Source: Clostridiaceae bacterium
GTDB taxonomy: Bacteria; Bacillota; Clostridia; Oscillospirales; Acutalibacteraceae
Reading direction: 5' to 3'
Assembly (NCBI GenBank): GCA_016295895.1
Contig: JAEDKI010000088.1
Span: forward strand, 1-7,956
DNA: 7,956 nt
Below are positions 1 through 5,538 of the stretch, piece after piece. A program made the translations under genes and the position numbers. The first letter of the stretch is position 1; each line of letters opens with the position of its first letter. The notes under the pieces were generated by a model. The model did no database searches, was not told the origin of the DNA, and saw only the letters and a list, made by a program, of their open reading frames with translations.

Positions 1-277
1 GAGTTGCGGTTGTTGTGCCGTCGCCTGCAACATCGTTGGTCTTTGTTGAAACTTCTTTAACAAGCTGAGCGCCCATGTTCTCAAACGGATCCTCAAGCTC
101 GATTTCCTTTGCAATAGTTACGCCGTCGTTGGTGATGAGGGGTGCGCCGTACTTTTTGTCAAGAACAACATTTCTGCCCTTGGGGCCGAGTGTGATTTTA
201 ACTGTATTTGCAAGCTTGTCAACGCCTGCCTGAAGAGCCTTGCGGGCTTCTTCACCGTAAATGATCTGTTTTGCCAT
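1..277 (-). CDS. groEL: Chaperonin GroEL (Hsp60), N-terminal 92 residues only; continues past the left window edge
   Basis: Large subunit of the GroEL/GroES chaperonin, the cytoplasmic double-ring ATPase that encloses and refolds non-native proteins. The translated start MAKQIIYGEEARKAL is typical of Firmicutes GroEL. The equatorial-domain ATP-binding signatures are visible: the GPKGRNV phosphate loop at residues 31-37, NDGVTIAKEI at about 50-59, and GDGTTTAT at 85-92, whose Asp86 matches the conserved nucleotide-site Asp87 of E. coli. The start ATG has an AGGGAGG ribosome binding site about 8 nt upstream. The gene lies 17 nt downstream of groES in the same direction, so it is the second gene of a groESL operon and shares the CIRCE-controlled promoter. 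The remaining roughly 450 residues lie outside the window, so intactness cannot be judged. The family call is very secure. Confidence 0.98.
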   Translation of the reverse strand, partial: MAKQIIYGEEARKALQAGVDKLANTVKITLGPKGRNVVLDKKYGAPLITNDGVTIAKEIELEDPFENMGAQLVKEVSTKTNDVAGDGTTTAT

Positions 278-294
278 GATTAATTCCTCCCTGA

Positions 295-579
295 TTATTC
301 AACAATTGCAAGAATGTCGCTCTGGCGGACGATTGTGTACTCTTCCTTGTTGAGCTTGACTTCCGTGCCTGAATACTTGCCTGTGATTACCTTGTCGCCG
401 ACCTTAACATACATCTCGACCTCTTTGCCGTCAACAAGTCCGCCGGGACCTACTGCAACAACTTCGGCAATCTGCGGCTTTTCCTGAGCGGAAGCTGCAA
501 GGATGATTCCGCTGCTTGTGGTTTCTTCAACCTCGACAAGCTTAACAACTACTCTGTCTGCAAGCGGTTTGATTTTCAT
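295..579 (-). CDS. groES: Co-chaperonin GroES (Hsp10), complete, 94 aa
   Basis: Small lid subunit that caps the GroEL ring as a heptamer in the cytoplasm. The protein begins MKIKPLADRVVVK, followed by the mobile loop that contacts GroEL (about residues 17-32, with the hydrophobic tripeptide IIL in SSGIILAAS). It ends with the usual SDILAIVE strand, and 94 aa is the normal family length. The ATG at 577-579 is chosen because GGAGGT lies 7 nt upstream (complement of 587-592). An in-frame TTG at 592-594 would overlap that ribosome binding site and add MEVIE, which GroES proteins lack. It is the first gene of the groESL operon, with groEL following after 17 nt. Heat-shock control by HrcA is expected from the CIRCE element in the leader. 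Confidence 0.98.
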   Translation of the reverse strand: MKIKPLADRVVVKLVEVEETTSSGIILAASAQEKPQIAEVVAVGPGGLVDGKEVEMYVKVGDKVITGKYSGTEVKLNKEEYTIVRQSDILAIVE

Positions 580-613
580 TTCTATTACCTCCAAATAATT
601 ATTAACAATTTGA

Positions 614-640
614 TTAGCACTCTTGTCCTTCGAGTGCTAA
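614..640 (-). promoter_or_regulatory. CIRCE element (HrcA operator) of groESL
   Basis: Perfect inverted repeat TTAGCACTC-N9-GAGTGCTAA, with arms at 614-622 and 632-640 and a 9-nt spacer, which matches the canonical CIRCE sequence exactly. CIRCE is the binding site of the heat-shock repressor HrcA in Firmicutes and many other bacteria. It lies 35 bp upstream of the groES start codon and just downstream of the -10 box, so it covers the predicted transcription start and early leader. hrcA itself is not in this window. Confidence 0.98.
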
Positions 641-645
641 TGCAT

Positions 646-674
646 ATTTTAGCCTCTTGCCAAGTAAAAATCAA
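646..674 (-). promoter_or_regulatory. Sigma-A-type promoter of groES-groEL
   Basis: On the minus strand, a -35 box TTGATT (complement of 669-674) and a -10 box TAAAAT (complement of 646-651) are separated by exactly 17 nt. Transcription would start around position 639, inside the left-going edge of CIRCE. This is the arrangement expected for an HrcA-repressed vegetative promoter. The call rests on consensus matching and position only. Confidence 0.85.
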
Positions 675-690
675 GTGTTTTTTCCAAAGT

Positions 691-746
691 TTACAATATC
701 GTAATAATTTACCTCGAAAGCGTTCAAGATTCTTACAATATTGTAA
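691..746. promoter_or_regulatory. Two copies of a TTACAATAT(C/T)GTAA palindrome, candidate operator pair
   Basis: Copy 1 at 691-704 reads TTACAATATCGTAA and copy 2 at 733-746 reads TTACAATATTGTAA. The second is a perfect 14-bp palindrome and the first differs by one base. Both are followed by T, giving a shared 15-mer. Their centres (697.5 and 739.5) are 42 bp apart, four turns of B-DNA, so both would present the same helix face. Copy 2 ends 6 bp before the -35 box of the rightward promoter, and copy 1 lies 16 bp upstream of the -35 box of groES. The arrangement suits a dimeric regulator binding cooperatively to activate or repress one or both divergent promoters. I cannot name the regulator. 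The spacing does not match the standard BlaI/CopY, PerR or Rex sites I know. Confidence 0.6.
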
Positions 747-752
747 TGTTTG

Positions 753-781
753 TTGACTTTGAAAGTCGATGTTGCTATAAT
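753..781 (+). promoter_or_regulatory. Strong sigma-A promoter with extended -10, driving the five-gene glycan operon
   Basis: The -35 box TTGACT (753-758) and a perfect -10 box TATAAT (776-781) are separated by 17 nt. TG at 773-774 one base before the -10 makes an extended -10 element. Predicted transcription start is about 788, giving a leader of about 53 nt before the ATG at 841. Such a close consensus match implies high intrinsic strength, so regulation would probably be by repression. Several palindromes overlap it, at 755-767 and 775-796, with one just upstream at 733-746. Confidence 0.88.
755..767. repeat. 13-bp palindrome GACTTTGAAAGTC overlapping the -35 box and spacer
   Basis: Perfect inverted repeat with 6-bp arms, GACTTT and AAAGTC, around a single central G. 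The left arm includes the last four bases of the -35 box and the rest occupies the -35/-10 spacer. A protein bound here would block RNA polymerase, so it is a candidate repressor site. No known regulator is assigned, and a 6-bp perfect palindrome can arise by chance. Confidence 0.4.
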
Positions 782-796
782 TTATAAAAATTATAG
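775..796. repeat. 22-bp inverted repeat covering the -10 box and transcription start
   Basis: The arms CTATAATTT (775-783) and AAATTATAG (788-796) are exact inverted complements around the 4-bp centre ATAA. The left arm contains the TATAAT -10 box, and the right arm carries the mirrored sequence ATTATA, so a weak -10-like hexamer also exists on the opposite strand. It may be an operator at the start site or a by-product of AT-rich promoter sequence. Confidence 0.4.
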
Positions 797-840
797 TATT
801 TAACCACGAGGAAAATTCCGGTTTTTCAGAGGGTATCATT

Positions 841-1647
841 ATGAATATATTAGTCACACTGGATTCAAATTATGTTTATCCGCTCTGCGTTATGCTTCGC
901 TCGCTTGCCGAAACGAACCGTAACGGCAGTTTTGATATATATGTTGCTCATTCTTCGCTGACTGACAGCGACTTCTCAAGGATTAGCAATGCTCTGTCCG
1001 GCGTTCAGGCTCGGGTTCACTCAATCACCGTCGGCGACGGCTTCTTTGAGGATGCGCCGAAGCTTGCAAGAACAAGCAAGGAAACATATTACCGCCTGCT
1101 CATCGGCGAAATCCTGCCCCGTGAGGTTCACAGAATTCTTTATATCGACCCCGACACGGTAATTAACAAAAGCCTTGATGAATTTTATAATCTTGACCTC
1201 GGCGGCAATATTCTTGCGGGAGGAACTCATGTCTACGGCATTCACCGAAAGATAAACATTGCCCGCTTGAAGCTGAAAAAGACAAGCTGCTATGTCAATG
1301 CAGGCGTTATGCTCATTGACCTTGACAAATGGAGACAGACCGTAACTTCAAAAAAAATATTTGATTTTATCTCTGAGAATCAAAAAAAGCTTGTTCTTGC
1401 CGACCAGGATGTTATCAATGTTCTTTTTGAGGACAAAATGCTGGCAGTTGATGAACGGATATATAATCTTGATGAAAAAACATACTGTTATTATTCCTTG
1501 AAGCCGTTCGCCAAAGACCGCATCAGCCTTGACTGGGTTCGCAAGAACACCGTAATTATTCATTTCAACGGAAAGCACAAGCCCTGGCGGGAGAAAAAAT
1601 ACCGTGGAAGGCTGGGTGAATATTTTGAAAAATACAAAAACATCTGA
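841..1647 (+). CDS. Glycosyltransferase family 8 protein, complete, 268 aa
   Basis: A GT-A fold retaining glycosyltransferase of the LgtC/WaaJ type, which moves a hexose from a nucleotide sugar to a growing glycan at the cytoplasmic side of the membrane. The order of motifs is diagnostic. An N-terminal nucleotide-binding strand and helix (MNILVTLDSNYVYPLCVMLRSL, residues 1-22) comes first, then the metal-binding DxD as YIDPDTV with Asp103 and Asp105. NAGVMLIDLDKW follows at 153-164, then ADQDVIN at 187-193 and the C-terminal HFNGKHKPW at 241-249, whose His is a second metal ligand in the family. There is no signal peptide or membrane segment. ATG 841 is supported by GAGGG at 829-833 with 7 nt spacing. 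It is the first gene of the operon, and its end overlaps the start of the next gene. LgtC-like enzymes often use UDP-galactose or UDP-glucose, but the sugar here cannot be told from sequence. Confidence 0.95.
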   Translation: MNILVTLDSNYVYPLCVMLRSLAETNRNGSFDIYVAHSSLTDSDFSRISNALSGVQARVHSITVGDGFFEDAPKLARTSKETYYRLLIGEILPREVHRILYIDPDTVINKSLDEFYNLDLGGNILAGGTHVYGIHRKINIARLKLKKTSCYVNAGVMLIDLDKWRQTVTSKKIFDFISENQKKLVLADQDVINVLFEDKMLAVDERIYNLDEKTYCYYSLKPFAKDRISLDWVRKNTVIIHFNGKHKPWREKKYRGRLGEYFEKYKNI

Positions 1648-2383
1648 CCGTGACTCCGCAGACAAAAAGAAGCTTCGTGCATTTCAGATTGCAGGGGCAT
1701 GCACGGTCTGCGTCATAATCATCGCCGCTTTTTTGTATATCTATATTAAATACGGAAAACAGCTTTATACGCTTTTCGGGGATGCGGAGCATCTCAGGAT
1801 TTTCCTCTCCCGTTTTAACGGATATGACAAGCTTGTTTTCGTTGCAATCAGAGCATTTCAGACGGTTATCAAAATTATACCCGCAGAGCCGCTTGAAATC
1901 GGCTCGGGTGTGCTTTACGGCACATGGGGCGGGCTTCTGCTTTGCATTCTCGGAACAGAAATCGGTTCCTTGGTTATTATCGCTCTGACCAAGCTGTTCG
2001 GCAGGCGGCTTGTCAACCTTTTTATTCCGATTGAAAAGGTCGATTCATTAAAATTCCTTCAAAACAAGAAAAAAGTTTATCTGACCCTGTTTTTTATTTA
2101 TCTTATTCCCGGCACACCGAAAGATATTCTGACCTACGCCGCAGGAATAACCAACCTCAATCTTTTTAAGTTTCTGATAATAACGGGTATTGCAAGAATC
2201 CCGTCGATTATAACATCAACCCTGTGCGGCGAACAGCTCATTGAAAAGAACTATGATCTTGCTGTTGCGATTTTCGTCGGCACGGCAATATTGGCGGCAA
2301 TCTGCTCCGCCGTTTATAAAAAATATTTTTCGTCGCCCTCATCAGAAAAGAAGCACGGCGGCAGAAAGGATTCGGGAGCTTGA
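1616..2383 (+). CDS. TVP38/TMEM64 (VTT/DedA superfamily) integral membrane protein, about 255 aa
   Basis: A polytopic membrane protein of the VTT superfamily. Numbering from the GTG at 1616, a basic N-terminus is followed by a membrane helix at about 25-46. The re-entrant/helix segment with IPAEPLEIGSGVLYG (88-102) continues into a glycine-rich hydrophobic stretch to about 127. The second family signature is FIYLIPGTPKDILTYAAG at 160-177, followed by two more hydrophobic segments to about 233 and a charged C-terminal tail. The two Pro-containing half-motifs are the hallmark of this family. Relatives include DedA proteins that recycle undecaprenyl phosphate and eukaryotic lipid scramblases, so a role in lipid-carrier handling beside the transferase and ligase is reasonable inference. 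The start is uncertain: GTG 1604, GTG 1616 (GGAAGG 4 nt upstream) and TTG 1625 (GGTGA 5 nt upstream) are all possible, and all overlap the previous gene. The stop overlaps the next start as TTGA. Confidence 0.9.
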   Translation: MNILKNTKTSDRDSADKKKLRAFQIAGACTVCVIIIAAFLYIYIKYGKQLYTLFGDAEHLRIFLSRFNGYDKLVFVAIRAFQTVIKIIPAEPLEIGSGVLYGTWGGLLLCILGTEIGSLVIIALTKLFGRRLVNLFIPIEKVDSLKFLQNKKKVYLTLFFIYLIPGTPKDILTYAAGITNLNLFKFLIITGIARIPSIITSTLCGEQLIEKNYDLAVAIFVGTAILAAICSAVYKKYFSSPSSEKKHGGRKDSGA

Positions 2384-3678
2384 ATAATAAGCTGTTAGAG
2401 AAAAAAACGGATAAGCTCGGATATTTTGCACCTGCGGCATTTCTGTTTGCGGGGCTTATGCCCGAATATGTTGCGCCGTTTTTTACCGCCATCGGCTTTT
2501 TTGCCGTTCTGAGAAACCGAATTGCAAACAAATCCGGAATTCGTTTTGGAATCATCGGGATAAACCTTGCCGTTCTGATCGGATGGATAACAATCGGCTT
2601 ATTTTATTCCTCATCGGCAATTTCTGCTCTTGCAAGCATCGGGCTTTGGCTTTTGATGTTCATGGGCTATTTTCTTTTTGCCGAAACGGTTGACAGCCCC
2701 GAAAAAATCGACCGTGTCATGTTCTGCGGCGGGCTTTCGGCAGGCATTGCCGGAATAATCGGCGTCGGTCAGATGTTTCTCTATCATTTTTCTCCCGCCG
2801 TCAGCAAAATATTCAATCCGTTCTGGCGCTGTCTGAATATGCTGGCTGAAAAGCTCGTGCTGATTCTTCCCGAATTCATTAAATCAAGCATGCCCTCAAT
2901 GACTTTCCACTCCTTTGACACAAGGGCTTGCAGTACATTCACAAATCCCCTTTTCTTTGCAACAATAGAGGTTGTGCTTCTCCCGTTTGCGGCTTATGTT
3001 TTTCTCTGCTCCGAAAGCCGAAAGCGCAGGATAATCGGTTTTTTCTGCCTGATATGCACAATCGGCGGCATTGCATGCTCATATTCAAGAGGTCCTTATC
3101 TTTTTGCCGTTATAGTATTCGGAATTCTGCTTCTTTACGGCTTCAAAAAGGGGTTGAAGCTTGCCGCTGTCGGCGGCGTCAGCCTGGGCGCTCTGTTTAT
3201 TTTTGCAAGGGGAATTTTCAAACGCCTGCTGACTCTCTTGAGCGGCAAGGATATTTCGGTTAATACAAGAATTGATATTCTCGGCAGCGTTCTGGATATT
3301 ATTCATAAAAAGCCGATTTTCGGATACGGAACGGGCTTTGACAACACAAGGCAGCTTCTGCATGAGGTTTATAATATCCGTCAGCCTCACGCTCACAATA
3401 TTTTTCTTGAAATTTGGGTTGAAAACGGAATATTCGGCGTTATTCTGCTTGCGGCTGTGTTCATTATTGCCGTTATCGGAACTCTGCGCCTTTTGAAAAG
3501 AGGCGGCAAGGCAAGAGAATTCGGCGTTACGCTTTTGGCTTCGGTTATCGGATTCATTCTTTGCGGAATGACCGACTGCATTTTCTACGGCTTAAAGCCC
3601 TTGCAGTACCTGATGATGATTCTGGGCTTGGCTCAGGCCGCTTTTACAATTTATCTTAAAAAATCCACGGAGGAATAA
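2380..3678 (+). CDS. O-antigen ligase / Wzy-type polymerase family membrane protein, 432 aa
   Basis: A multi-pass membrane protein of the Wzy_C (O-antigen ligase-like) family, which transfers or polymerises glycan from an undecaprenyl-diphosphate carrier at the outer face of the membrane. Roughly ten hydrophobic segments are visible. Family signatures are RACSTFTNPLFFA (182-194), CSYSRGPYL (233-241) with Arg237, the loop TRIDILGSVLDIIHKKPIFGYGTG (296-319), and QPHAHNIFLEIWVENGIFG (335-353). Its His339-Asn340 corresponds to the conserved His of WaaL-type enzymes. The start is a TTG overlapping the previous stop by 4 nt (TTGA), with AAAGGA 9 nt upstream. The next in-frame Met (residue 27) would cut into the first helix, so the TTG is preferred and implies translational coupling. 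Ligase, polymerase and protein O-oligosaccharyltransferase members look alike in sequence, so the acceptor is unknown. In a Gram-positive cell a wall or lipid glycan would be expected rather than LPS. Confidence 0.9.
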   Translation: MNNKLLEKKTDKLGYFAPAAFLFAGLMPEYVAPFFTAIGFFAVLRNRIANKSGIRFGIIGINLAVLIGWITIGLFYSSSAISALASIGLWLLMFMGYFLFAETVDSPEKIDRVMFCGGLSAGIAGIIGVGQMFLYHFSPAVSKIFNPFWRCLNMLAEKLVLILPEFIKSSMPSMTFHSFDTRACSTFTNPLFFATIEVVLLPFAAYVFLCSESRKRRIIGFFCLICTIGGIACSYSRGPYLFAVIVFGILLLYGFKKGLKLAAVGGVSLGALFIFARGIFKRLLTLLSGKDISVNTRIDILGSVLDIIHKKPIFGYGTGFDNTRQLLHEVYNIRQPHAHNIFLEIWVENGIFGVILLAAVFIIAVIGTLRLLKRGGKAREFGVTLLASVIGFILCGMTDCIFYGLKPLQYLMMILGLAQAAFTIYLKKSTEE

Positions 3679-3681
3679 GCC

Positions 3682-4431
3682 ATGAACATCCTTTCAATCG
3701 GTAACGGCATTTCGTCCGACGCTCACAGATTTTTGCCTCAAATGGCTCTTGCCGGCGGTGAAGAACTCCTGCTTTGCAATCTTTATATTGAAAATTGCTC
3801 GCTTGAACAGCATTGGAATAATTGGCGTGAAGAAAAAACCGACTATGATTATGAGGTCTATCTGCCCTTTGAAACAGAGCTTAACCGCCCCGACGGCGTT
3901 GCGCTTCACGAAGCTGTTGAGGATGAGGATTGGGATATTATAACGCTTCAGCAGTCAACCGCTCTGAGCGGAATTCCCGAAAGCTATTCGCCGTTCCTTT
4001 CGGAGCTTGCGGAATATTGCAGAATGGTTCAGCCGAATGCAAAAATTGCGGTTCACCAGACATGGGCATATGAAAACGGCTGTGCGTCCCCCGCTTTTGC
4101 GAATTACGCCGGAAATCAGCAGGAAATGTATAAGGCTCTGACCGAGGCTTATGTCAACGCCGCCCTTGAAGCGGATATTGACCTGATAATTCCGAGCGGC
4201 AGAGCATGGCAAAGCGCCCGTTCAACCGAAATCGGTGACAGGCTGACCGTTGACGGATGCAGAGCAAATGATTTGGGCTGTTTTCTTGCGAGCGCATGCT
4301 TCTATGAAACGGCGTTCGGCAAAAGCATTTTCGATAATTCATTTTATCTTCCCGACACCGACCCGAGAATCACGGAGCTTCTTAAGCTCTGCGCTCACAC
4401 GGCTGTTGAGAAAGGGATTATGAGAAAATGA
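3682..4431 (+). CDS. DUF4886 (SGNH-hydrolase-like) protein with apparently degenerate active site, 249 aa
   Basis: A soluble protein matching DUF4886, a family built on the SGNH/GDSL esterase fold. Supporting segments are MNILSIGNGISSDAHRFL (1-18), the IENCSLEQHW block (36-45), ITLQQSTALSG (87-97), AKIAVHQTWAY (120-130) and DGCRANDLGCFLA (191-203). In the members I know, the first block reads GNSFS with the nucleophilic Ser, and the last reads DGxHLS with the catalytic His. Here residue 9 is Gly (GGC) and residue 194 is Arg (AGA), so both expected catalytic residues are absent while the scaffold motifs and the reading frame are intact. A binding or non-hydrolytic role is therefore possible. 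There is no signal peptide. The start has GGAGG 8 nt upstream and follows the ligase stop after 3 nt. The stop overlaps the next start (ATGA). The family call is firm, but loss of catalysis is inference. Confidence 0.85.
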   Translation: MNILSIGNGISSDAHRFLPQMALAGGEELLLCNLYIENCSLEQHWNNWREEKTDYDYEVYLPFETELNRPDGVALHEAVEDEDWDIITLQQSTALSGIPESYSPFLSELAEYCRMVQPNAKIAVHQTWAYENGCASPAFANYAGNQQEMYKALTEAYVNAALEADIDLIIPSGRAWQSARSTEIGDRLTVDGCRANDLGCFLASACFYETAFGKSIFDNSFYLPDTDPRITELLKLCAHTAVEKGIMRK

Positions 4432-5447
4432 ATTTAACCAATATTATTGGACTGCTTGACAGTATAAACGAAATCAGGATTGTCGGTAAAGAGTTTTCAA
4501 TAAACAGCACGAACTGTCACTTGGTCGGACTATACAGAAGTTTTCGCACGCTTCATGCCGTTTTGCTCTCTTTCAATGAAGAACAGAGAGACCGGAGAGA
4601 GCAAGCGGAAATTGAAGAAATAAACGGCTTTGACCTTGACGGTGAGCCAACCGTCAGAGAATCGGAACGGGCTCATATCATTTTTGATGAGCCTGTTTTG
4701 CAGATTCGCAGGATCACTTCCAAGAATACCGTTTTGAAATCTGGCGAATCGGAATGCTCGCTTCTCAGCAATGAAATTGATAAGAACATTATTATTTTAT
4801 CAGAGTTTATCCGTGCAGGCTGGAGATGCGAACGCTTCGCTGATATTTCTTTTGACGATTATTACATTCACGACATAGTGTTTAACGGCGAATTTGATTC
4901 CATTCCCGATATTTCAAAGGAAATTACACTCTCTTTCGGCAGAGAATCAAAACGAACTCTTGCGGAAATACCCGTTGCCCTCAAAATCGGTTCGGAAGAA
5001 AAAGAAATCGACTTGGATGAAAAGGGAAAAATATATATCAGAGAAACCAAGCTTGTTGATATGTATGCCGAAATGGAAAAAAGCTTTGAGAACGAACAGT
5101 TTCAAAAATATTATTCTCCCGAAGAAATACATAGACAGCGCACGGACTTTGAAAATAATTTTTCCAAGCAATGCCCGAAAGGCAAATTTTATGCCGCTGT
5201 CGAATATGAGGCTCCCGAGAATATTTCTGTTGACATAAAGCTGAAATCCGTTCTTGACTCACCGCCCGTTCCCAAGGATTCATGCATGGCGTTCCTGCTC
5301 GGCTCGGATTTGCTCCCCGTGCACGACGGAATGAAGGTTAAAACCGCAGTTGTTGACGCTCCGCTCGACGGCGACACTGAAATTCTTGACGCTGAGATTT
5401 TTTCGGTTTATGAAGTTTCCAAACCCGAAGAAATCAAATTATTATAA
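4428..5447 (+). CDS. Unrecognised soluble acidic protein, 339 aa, last gene of the glycan operon
   Basis: I do not recognise this family. The protein is complete, with no signal peptide or membrane segment and no nucleotide-binding or metal motif I can identify. Its composition is rich in Glu, Asp, Ile and Lys. An N-terminal helical region with a charged stretch at about 52-66 (EEQRDRREQAEIEE) precedes alternating hydrophobic/charged segments that look like beta strands in the middle. A Glu/Lys-rich helical part follows at about 210-255 (including MYAEMEKSFENEQFQKYY), then a strand-rich C-terminus. Its ATG overlaps the DUF4886 stop codon as ATGA, with AAAGGGA about 10 nt upstream, so translation is probably coupled to the upstream gene and the product probably works with it. 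Transcription ends just beyond at the hairpin 5473-5519. Codon use looks like its neighbours, so it seems a native operon member. Confidence 0.85.
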   Translation: MNLTNIIGLLDSINEIRIVGKEFSINSTNCHLVGLYRSFRTLHAVLLSFNEEQRDRREQAEIEEINGFDLDGEPTVRESERAHIIFDEPVLQIRRITSKNTVLKSGESECSLLSNEIDKNIIILSEFIRAGWRCERFADISFDDYYIHDIVFNGEFDSIPDISKEITLSFGRESKRTLAEIPVALKIGSEEKEIDLDEKGKIYIRETKLVDMYAEMEKSFENEQFQKYYSPEEIHRQRTDFENNFSKQCPKGKFYAAVEYEAPENISVDIKLKSVLDSPPVPKDSCMAFLLGSDLLPVHDGMKVKTAVVDAPLDGDTEILDAEIFSVYEVSKPEEIKLL

Positions 5448-5472
5448 CAACCCCATACTTCCTATATTTGAT

Positions 5473-5519
5473 GCAAAAATGGCTTGTGTCGGTTGAATTC
5501 CGATACAGGCCATTTTTGC
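5473..5519. terminator. Bidirectional intrinsic terminator between the glycan operon and melA
   Basis: The arms 5473-5492 and 5500-5519 pair over 20 positions, 18 Watson-Crick and two G-T wobbles, around the 7-nt loop TTGAATT. The outer part of the stem is AAAAATGGC facing GCCATTTTT. Each strand therefore supplies a G/C-containing hairpin followed by a T run, so either direction can terminate. It lies 25 bp after the operon's last stop and 19 bp beyond the melA stop, exactly where convergent transcription must be separated. Confidence 0.88.
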
Positions 5520-5538
5520 TATATATATTTTATTGTTT

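Noticed and set aside
580..594. Five-residue N-terminal extension of GroES from TTG 592-594
   Set aside because: The TTG overlaps the GGAGGT ribosome binding site that serves the ATG at 577-579, and GroES proteins begin at MKIKPL.
691..746. The two TTACAATAT repeats as the start of a CRISPR array or an insertion-site duplication
   Set aside because: There are only two copies, the unit is 14-15 bp and palindromic, and no transposase or cas gene is nearby. An operator pair fits better.
585..857. Minus-strand open frame across the divergent promoter region
   Set aside because: It would cover CIRCE, both promoters and the palindromes, has a low-complexity translation with no family resemblance, and overlaps the groES ribosome binding site.
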